A stretch of 27,886 nucleotides of DNA, from positions 1 through 27,886 of the forward strand of contig JAJZAG010000008.1 of the NCBI GenBank assembly GCA_021799555.1, written 5' to 3'. Below are positions 23,258 through 27,886 of this stretch, piece by piece (within the stretch, counting starts at the first letter, position 1; the number at the start of each line of letters is the position of its first letter). The notes beneath the pieces are model-generated. The model did no database searches. It was not told the origin of the DNA and saw only the letters and a list, made by a program, of their open reading frames with translations. This stretch comes from Deltaproteobacteria bacterium. GTDB taxonomy: Bacteria; Desulfobacterota; Binatia; Binatales; Binataceae. A program made the position numbers and the translations under genes.

Positions 23258-24172
23258 ATGGCCGCTCGCAACCGCGCGCGGCTGGTCGTCGTGACCGGGG
23301 GTGCGGGTTTTATCGGTTCGCATCTGACCGACGCGCTCGTCGAGCGCGGAATGCGGGTGCGTGTCGTCGATAATTTCGCAACCGGCCGCCGTGACCGCCT
23401 AAATCCGGGCGCCGAGCTTTTCGAGGCCGATATCCGCGATGCCGCGGTGATCGCTCCCGCTTTCACCGCCGAGGTCGATTGTGTGTTCCATACCGCGGCG
23501 CTGCCGCGAATCCCGCTTTCGATCGCCAAGCCGGTCGAGACGCACATGACTAATGTCGTTGGCACACTGAACGTCCTGATGGCGGTGCGCGAGGCGAAGA
23601 TTCGCCGCTTCGTCTTTTCAGGATCGTCGTCGGTATATGGAAATCAGGATCGTTTGCCGTTCGTCGAAGCGATGACGCCGCACCCACAGAGTCCGTATGC
23701 GTTGCAAAAGCTGGTGGGAGAAGAATACGCGCGGATGTTCCATCGCCTCTACGGGGTCCAGGCGATTACGCTGCGCTATTTCGCGGTATACGGCCCCCGC
23801 ATGGCCGAGGAAGGCGCCTACATGCTCGCGATCGCCGCCTTTATGTGCGCGCGCCGGGACGGACGCCCACTCGAAATTCACGGCGACGGCGAGCAAACGC
23901 GCGATTTCACCCACGTACGCGACGTAGTGGCGGCAAACATCCTTGCCATGGACGCCGAGGTTGCCGACGGCCGCCCAATCAATATCGGCTACGGACATAA
24001 CGTGAGCATCAACCGAATCGCGCAAATCTTTGGCGTCCCGGCGGTTCATACGCCCGCGCGCCCCGGCGACATGCGCGACACACTCGCCGATCGCGCACTC
24101 GCGCAAAAGCTCCTCGGATGGACCCCGCGCGTGTCGATAGAGGATGGCCTCGCCGAGCTGCTAAAGGGCTAG
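23258..24172 (+). CDS. NAD-dependent epimerase/dehydratase, UDP-glucose 4-epimerase-like
   Basis: The 304-residue product is an extended SDR. The N-terminus holds VVTGGAGFIGSH (residues 11-22) with the NAD-binding GxxGxxG, then VVDNFATGRRD. The active-site serine region SGSSSVYG (121-128) and the YxxxK pair Y147 and K151 (SPYALQKLVGEEY) are intact. RYFAVYGPRM, HGDGEQTRDFTHVRDVV and NIGYGHNVSINRIA place it in the UDP-glucose/galactose 4-epimerase-like branch. The exact nucleotide sugar is not determined by these motifs. ATG at 23258 has a weak AGGTG-like site. It diverges from metH across 118 bases. It may serve surface glycans, but it is separated from the polysaccharide locus by YjbQ and metH. 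Confidence 0.88.
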   Translation: MAARNRARLVVVTGGAGFIGSHLTDALVERGMRVRVVDNFATGRRDRLNPGAELFEADIRDAAVIAPAFTAEVDCVFHTAALPRIPLSIAKPVETHMTNVVGTLNVLMAVREAKIRRFVFSGSSSVYGNQDRLPFVEAMTPHPQSPYALQKLVGEEYARMFHRLYGVQAITLRYFAVYGPRMAEEGAYMLAIAAFMCARRDGRPLEIHGDGEQTRDFTHVRDVVAANILAMDAEVADGRPINIGYGHNVSINRIAQIFGVPAVHTPARPGDMRDTLADRALAQKLLGWTPRVSIEDGLAELLKG

Positions 24173-24271
24173 CTAGGCGCTTTCGCCGGACGCTCGCGCT
24201 CTGGTTTCTCGCATCTGCCGGCTTTGTATTCGCGATGGCGGTGCGATAACGCTTTGGGCGGGGAGACCGCT

Positions 24272-25069
24272 ATGAGTGAGCCGTATTACAAGCAGCATTG
24301 GATTGAGATCGATCCGGAGCGTCACGCGGCGTATGACCAGATATTGGCGTACCATCCCGCGATGGAACCGATCCTGCGCCCGCTCGAATTGCGCGCCGGA
24401 CTGAATGTGCTCGATGTCGGCTCGGGTCCGGGGCATACGACGCTCGAACTAGCGCGGCGGGTTGGACCGTCGGGAAAGGTGACCGGGGTCGATATCAATG
24501 CCGAGTTCGTAGCGCGCGCGTCGGCCCGCGCGCACGAGCAGAAGGCGAACGTCGAGTTTGTGCACAGCGCATTTCCGCCGCTGCCGTTTCCCGACCGCTC
24601 GTTCGAGCGCGTGTTCTGCAAGAATGTCCTGGAGTACGTGGATTCCGCACCTGCGACAGTTGCCGAGATGGCGCGCGTCGCGGCGGATGGCGGGATCGTG
24701 GTTGCGATCGACAGCGATTGGGACATGCTCGCGCTCGACCTCGGCCCGGAATCGAGCGAACAAATCGAACGGGTGCTCGCGGCGGCCAAGTCGATTGCGA
24801 TCAAAGAGCCGAAAATCGGACGGCGCCTCTACGGAATTTTTCGCGCGGCCGGACTTGCCGACGTTAGCGTCGAGATCATGGCGGGCGCCGATACCGTGGG
24901 GCGCTCGCTGCCGATGCTCAAGTCGAGCCTCTCGCGATATGCGCGCGATTCGGGCCGCGTGAGCAGTGCGGAAGTCGAGCGATGGCTCGGCGCGATCGAT
25001 CAAGCGGTCTCGAGCGGCAGGTTTTTCTTTGCACTGCCGCAGTTCGTCGTGCGTGGAATTAAACCGTAG
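24272..25069 (+). CDS. Class I SAM-dependent methyltransferase (UbiE/Methyltransf_25-like)
   Basis: From ATG 24272 the product has 265 residues. The start follows GGGGAG by 6 bases; the open frame begins upstream at 24224, but those 16 codons contain no conserved part and cover the ribosome binding site. Motif I is LNVLDVGSGPGHTTLELARRVG, then KVTGVDINAEFV, then ERVFCKNVLEYVDS and AADGGIVVAIDSDWDML. This is the general pattern of UbiE-like enzymes acting on small molecules or quinone-type substrates, but no substrate is evident. A weak TGCGATAAC element at 24242-24250 could be an extended -10 promoter. The next gene follows by 48 bases on the same strand. Confidence 0.85.
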   Translation: MSEPYYKQHWIEIDPERHAAYDQILAYHPAMEPILRPLELRAGLNVLDVGSGPGHTTLELARRVGPSGKVTGVDINAEFVARASARAHEQKANVEFVHSAFPPLPFPDRSFERVFCKNVLEYVDSAPATVAEMARVAADGGIVVAIDSDWDMLALDLGPESSEQIERVLAAAKSIAIKEPKIGRRLYGIFRAAGLADVSVEIMAGADTVGRSLPMLKSSLSRYARDSGRVSSAEVERWLGAIDQAVSSGRFFFALPQFVVRGIKP

Positions 25070-25117
25070 CCGGTCTCCAACCTGGCCGGCGTAAAGCCTG
25101 ATCGCAGGGGAGCTCAG

Positions 25118-25864
25118 ATGATTCCGGCGTGGCTAGCCTTCTATGACGGGATGATAGCGATCGCGCTATTCCTTGCGGGGATTCTCGGCGCGCACTTTTA
25201 CCTGGTTGCGCCGCTCGTCGGCTTTCAGATGGCGATGATCTGGGGACTGGTGATCTCGCTGCTCGGCACGATTTTCGGCGTCGTCGCGATAATTCGCACC
25301 CACGCGCCCATGCGCGCGGCTGGCCGTCCGCGCGCAAAGGTCGGTCTGATTATGTCGCTGATCGTCTTTGTGCCGATCGTCGTGCTGGTTCTCTCGGGCA
25401 TCAAATACCCTGGAATCAACGACATCACGACCGACTTCAGCAACCCGCCCGAATTCAAACACGCACAAACGCTCGCGGGAAATCACGGCCGCGACCTCAA
25501 ATACAACGCTTCGCACTACATGGAAGCACAGCAAAAGGGCTATCCTCCGCTTGCGCCGCTGCATCTGAGCGCTCCGCCGGCGGCAGCCTTCGCGCAAGTC
25601 AAGCAAGCCGCTGCCGCGATGCCGACGTGGACGATCACAAGCACCGATGACGCGGCGATGACGCTCGAGGGCGTCAGCACCTCGCGCCTGTTTCATTTCC
25701 AGGACGATTTCGTGATTCAGGTGCGTCCGGCCGACGGCGGTGGCAGCCTGATCGAGATGCGCTCGAAGTCGCGCGACGGAATCGGCGACTTCGGCGTCAA
25801 CTACAATCGTATCGTCAGCTTTTTCAAAAAGCTCTCCGCCGCCGCGCAGCCCGCGGCTTCGTAG
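25118..25864 (+). CDS. Membrane-anchored DUF1499 protein
   Basis: The 248-residue protein has three membrane segments (about 8-30, 34-58 and 75-95) and then a soluble DUF1499 domain (about 98-240). Family marks are YPGINDITTDFSNPPEF, YPPLAPLHLSAPPAAAFAQVKQAA, the W at MPTWTITS, STSRLFHFQDDFVIQVRP and EMRSKSRDGIGDFGVNYNRI. DUF1499 proteins are widespread, and no biochemical role is firmly known. The soluble domain is probably outside the cytoplasmic membrane, though topology cannot be fixed here. ATG at 25118 has a good GGGGAG site about 8 bases upstream. It may be co-transcribed with the preceding methyltransferase. Its 3' end faces the LLM oxidoreductase. Confidence 0.82.
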   Translation: MIPAWLAFYDGMIAIALFLAGILGAHFYLVAPLVGFQMAMIWGLVISLLGTIFGVVAIIRTHAPMRAAGRPRAKVGLIMSLIVFVPIVVLVLSGIKYPGINDITTDFSNPPEFKHAQTLAGNHGRDLKYNASHYMEAQQKGYPPLAPLHLSAPPAAAFAQVKQAAAAMPTWTITSTDDAAMTLEGVSTSRLFHFQDDFVIQVRPADGGGSLIEMRSKSRDGIGDFGVNYNRIVSFFKKLSAAAQPAAS

Positions 25865-25866
25865 CG

Positions 25867-25886
25867 CCGGCGTCCGTCCGCGCCGG
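25867..25886. terminator. Possible bidirectional stem-loop between convergent genes
   Basis: CCGGCG (25867-25872) and CGCCGG (25881-25886) form a short GC stem with an 8-base loop in the 27-base gap between convergent stops. No T-run follows on either strand, so it is weak support for termination. Confidence 0.3.
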
Positions 25887-25891
25887 TAAGA

Positions 25892-26833
25892 TCAAAAATT
25901 CGCGAGCGCCCGAATCGTGCGCTTGACGGCGCTCGTGCGATCTTCATTCACCGGATTCGTGAACACGATCGCGGTCCCGATTCCCGGCGCAACCAGCGCG
26001 CGCAATTTCTCGCGCACCCGCGCCTCGGAACCGACCAATAGCGTCGCATCGATCATTTCGTCGCTGACGGCCTTCATCGCGGACTCGCCGTCGCGTCCCG
26101 CGGCGCGGATCGCCGTGATTTCCTTATCGAATCCCGAGCGCGCGATCATGTTGCCGTAGAACGTCAGCGCTCCGTAGCGCGACAAAAGCTTGCGCGCGGG
26201 ACGGCGCGCCGCCTCGAGGTCATCAGAGATAAACGCGGTCGCGAAAATCGTCGGCTCGACCGACTTCGGATCCCGTCCCGCTACTTTCGCGCCTTCGGCC
26301 AATTCTCCCATCGCCTGCGTGACGCGCTTGGGTGGAAAGAAATTGAAAATCACGCCGTCGGCGATCTCACCCGCCAACTTCACCATCGGCTTTGAGACGC
26401 CCGCCAGATAGATGGGCAGCTTTTTGGTAACGCGCGGACCGGTAGCGCCGCCGTCGAGCGGTTTGCGGATCGCGGCAACCGTCTCGCGCATCCGCGCCAT
26501 CGGATCGCCCATATCGATCTTGAGGATCTTGTTCATCTCGCGATGGCCTGTGCCGAGTCCGAGAATAAACCTGCCTCCGGTGAATTCCTGCACCGCCGCG
26601 GCTTCATTGGCGAGCAGCGCGGGATGGCGCAGGTAGATATTGCTGATCGCGGTGCCCAGCATGATCCGCTTCGTATGCATCCCGAGCGCGAGCGAGCAGG
26701 CGAGCGCGTCATTGCCAGCTTCGGTGACGAAGACACCGGCCATACCGGCATCTTCTGCCGTTTTCGCCCAGTCGATCAGGGCGGCCGGTGGAGAATCGGG
26801 AAGAGTGGAAACAGCGATTGCTATTTTTGCCAT
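25892..26833 (-). CDS. LLM-class flavin/F420-dependent oxidoreductase
   Basis: The 313-residue product is a luciferase-like (LLM) TIM barrel. Features are MAKIAIAVSTLPDSPPAALIDWA at the start, GMAGVFVTEAGNDALACSLALG, IMLGTAISNIYLRHPALLANEAAAVQEFTGGRFILGLGTG (about 57-96), LPIYLAGVSKPMVKLAGEIADGVIFNF, and a C-terminal LLVGSEARVREKL. These match the F420-dependent methylene-tetrahydromethanopterin-reductase-like branch more than FMN alkanal monooxygenases, but the cofactor is not proven. The substrate is unknown. It runs opposite to the DUF1499 gene and diverges from the small secreted protein, with a 194-base gap between them. F420 use would need biosynthesis genes elsewhere in the genome. Confidence 0.88.
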   Translation of the reverse strand: MAKIAIAVSTLPDSPPAALIDWAKTAEDAGMAGVFVTEAGNDALACSLALGMHTKRIMLGTAISNIYLRHPALLANEAAAVQEFTGGRFILGLGTGHREMNKILKIDMGDPMARMRETVAAIRKPLDGGATGPRVTKKLPIYLAGVSKPMVKLAGEIADGVIFNFFPPKRVTQAMGELAEGAKVAGRDPKSVEPTIFATAFISDDLEAARRPARKLLSRYGALTFYGNMIARSGFDKEITAIRAAGRDGESAMKAVSDEMIDATLLVGSEARVREKLRALVAPGIGTAIVFTNPVNEDRTSAVKRTIRALANF

Positions 26834-26970
26834 GAAGGGTTTCCTTTTCAGAGCCGGTGCGACAGTTCCATCATGCGGCAGCCTTCGTCAAGTGTCCGCG
26901 CCCTCGCCAATGGTGCTATGGCGCGCGCGTCGATGCTGCTGGACATTCCGGTGGGCCGGACCTACAACAA

Positions 26971-26998
26971 TTAATGAGCATAACGGATCGGCTATTAT
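26971..26998 (+). promoter_or_regulatory. Candidate promoter for secreted protein gene
   Basis: TATTAT (26993-26998) matches five of six bases of the -10 consensus. A weak TTAATG lies 16 bases upstream. The expected start is near 27005, giving a short leader with AGGAGG before ATG 27028. The -10 lies inside a palindrome. Confidence 0.38.
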
Positions 26999-27004
26999 AG
27001 CCGA
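26988..27004 (+). promoter_or_regulatory. 17-base palindrome overlapping predicted -10 element
   Basis: TCGGCTAT and ATAGCCGA flank one central T (26988-27004), a perfect 8-base inverted repeat. Because it covers the predicted -10 element, it is well placed as a repressor operator. No partner regulator is identified. Confidence 0.5.
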
Positions 27005-27027
27005 CGAAATCTTGTGCAGGAGGAACT

Positions 27028-27447
27028 ATGAAGCGAGTGGCCATTGGATTCATTTCCGCGGTATTTGTGCTCGCCGCGGTGAGCGTCGGTTCGGCAAGGG
27101 ATTTGTCGAGCACCTCGCTCGAAGAGGCTTTTATCGACAGCGTCGGCGTTTGCGGTCCGTCGAGCAACATCGCCGGATCGATCGGCAAGAGTAAAGACCA
27201 GGCCGTGCAAATGGCGTTGCGCCGGGCGCTGTTTTTGGAGGCCGCTGACGACGCCGCGGGAGTCGCCGGCAAAAACGGCCCGCATTCCGAGTGCCTCCAG
27301 AAGGATCTCACTGCGCGCGGTTATACGAAGGCGCAAATGGAGGCTCTGCCGGACTGCGTTTCGCAGGACTGGCCCGGCCCGCTCACTTCTTTGGGCAGTT
27401 GCGTGCAGGCCAAAACGCGGCTGGCAGCTGGGTTGAACAAGAAGTAA
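27028..27447 (+). CDS. Small secreted protein with four cysteines, unknown function
   Basis: The 139-residue product begins with a clear Sec signal peptide: basic MKR, hydrophobic core and a likely cleavage site after GSA at residue 23. The mature part has exactly four cysteines (C42, C89, C110, C125), so two disulfide bonds in the periplasm are plausible. The middle is Ala-rich and helical. I do not recognise a family. The start is strongly supported by AGGAGG about 6 bases before ATG 27028. A palindromic promoter lies upstream and an intrinsic terminator follows, so it appears to be a single-gene unit with its own control. It diverges from the LLM oxidoreductase gene. Confidence 0.8.
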   Translation: MKRVAIGFISAVFVLAAVSVGSARDLSSTSLEEAFIDSVGVCGPSSNIAGSIGKSKDQAVQMALRRALFLEAADDAAGVAGKNGPHSECLQKDLTARGYTKAQMEALPDCVSQDWPGPLTSLGSCVQAKTRLAAGLNKK

Positions 27448-27469
27448 CGGAAGGATATCAACGACTTCG

Positions 27470-27507
27470 CGCCGGCGCGCCGATCGGTGTCGCCGGCGTT
27501 TCTTTTT
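27470..27507 (+). terminator. Rho-independent terminator after secreted protein gene
   Basis: CGCCGGCG at 27470-27477 pairs with CGCCGGCG at 27491-27498; TTTCTTTTT follows (27499-27507). It begins 22 bases after the stop of the secreted protein gene and overlaps the stop of the convergent regulator gene. Confidence 0.75.
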
Positions 27508-27886
27508 AGTCGAGCCCGTATTTTCTGCGCTTGCGCCATAGCGTCGCGACATTGATCCCAAGCATGTCGGCCGCTTCTTCGAGCGTCACCGCCTGTTCGA
27601 GGACTGCCTCGATGTGGCGCCGCTCAAGCTCCTCGAGCGTCTGGGCGTGATCGGATTTGCCCGGCGCCGCCAGCAACCGATCGGGCAGGTCACCAAGCGC
27701 GATCGTCTCCCCCCGGCTCAACACCACCGCGCGCTCGATGACGTTGCGCAGTTCGCGCAGATTGCCCGGCCATGGATACGCCGACAGCGCGCGGATCGCC
27801 TCGGGCGCCAGCGCAGCCGGGCGCTTGTGATGGTGCGCGGCCGCCTGCTCGACAAAGTGCGCGGCGAGCCACGGAATTTCGCCTGG
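27506..27886 (-). CDS. Sigma-54-dependent transcriptional activator, 3' end (partial)
   Basis: The frame continues past the right edge, so only the last 126 residues are present. They hold the end of the sigma-54 AAA+ domain, with the diagnostic PWPGNLRELRNVIERAVVL (residues 38-56), a linker, and a Fis-type helix-turn-helix (TLEELERRHIEAVLEQ, then TLEEAADMLGINVATLWRKRRKYGLD). The last part resembles the C-terminus of AlgB-type NtrC-family regulators, where the second helix begins LEEAA rather than the more usual KTRAA pattern. The N-terminal receiver or sensor part is outside the window. The protein should bind an enhancer-like site and activate RNA polymerase with sigma-54. Its target genes cannot be deduced. 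Confidence 0.9.
   Translation of the reverse strand, partial: PGEIPWLAAHFVEQAAAHHHKRPAALAPEAIRALSAYPWPGNLRELRNVIERAVVLSRGETIALGDLPDRLLAAPGKSDHAQTLEELERRHIEAVLEQAVTLEEAADMLGINVATLWRKRRKYGLD

Noticed and set aside
1..27886. tRNA, rRNA, CRISPR arrays, insertion sequences
   Set aside because: I found no cloverleaf-type sequence, regular short repeats, transposase or paired terminal repeats; the only long repeat is the glycosyltransferase duplication.

Overview
The window is GC-rich and gene-dense, with almost all genes on the + strand. No marker fixes the organism. The mix of an LLM-class (F420-type) oxidoreductase, cobalamin-dependent MetH, a YjbQ protein, a DUF1499 membrane protein and a sigma-54 activator would suit a soil or sediment Gram-negative of the old 'deltaproteobacterial' kind, such as Desulfobacterota or Binatota. 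This is a low-confidence inference.

Region A (1-15146) is a surface-polysaccharide locus. In order it holds a small unknown membrane protein, two SAM methyltransferases, a truncated glycosyltransferase remnant, a zinc-ribbon methyltransferase, the intact glycosyltransferase matching the remnant, an asparagine-synthase-type amidotransferase, a CgeB-like glycosyltransferase, another methyltransferase, a Wzy-like polymerase, a GT4 glycosyltransferase, a NodU-type carbamoyltransferase, a GDP-mannose 3,5-epimerase and a WbuB-like glycosyltransferase that lacks a normal start codon. Gaps are mostly short or overlapping, as in one long operon.

Region B (15147-18840) begins with an AT-rich promoter-like region. 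It carries a WecA/MraY-type priming phosphotransferase fused to the membrane and Rossmann part of a CapD-like protein, then a small cupin and GDP-mannose 4,6-dehydratase. It ends in two strong tandem stem-loops. Regions A and B together look able to prime a lipid carrier, make GDP-mannose-derived sugars, transfer, methylate, amidate and carbamoylate residues, and polymerise the repeat. No flippase, chain-length or export genes and no GDP-mannose pyrophosphorylase lie inside the window, so the locus probably continues to the left or elsewhere.

Region C (18857-27886) is mostly housekeeping: YjbQ with its own promoter and terminator, convergent metH, a UDP-glucose-4-epimerase-like SDR, a methyltransferase, a DUF1499 membrane protein, a convergent LLM oxidoreductase, a small secreted four-cysteine protein behind a palindromic promoter, and the 3' end of a sigma-54 activator cut by the right edge.

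The points most worth following are the GDP-mannose 3,5-epimerase next to a sugar carbamoyltransferase and flanked by two glycosyltransferases (like the bleomycin sugar module), the priming-transferase/CapD fusion, the remnant duplication around a methyltransferase, and the glycosyltransferase with no canonical start codon. No stretch over 300 bases lacks a gene. I saw no tRNA, rRNA, CRISPR array or insertion sequence.
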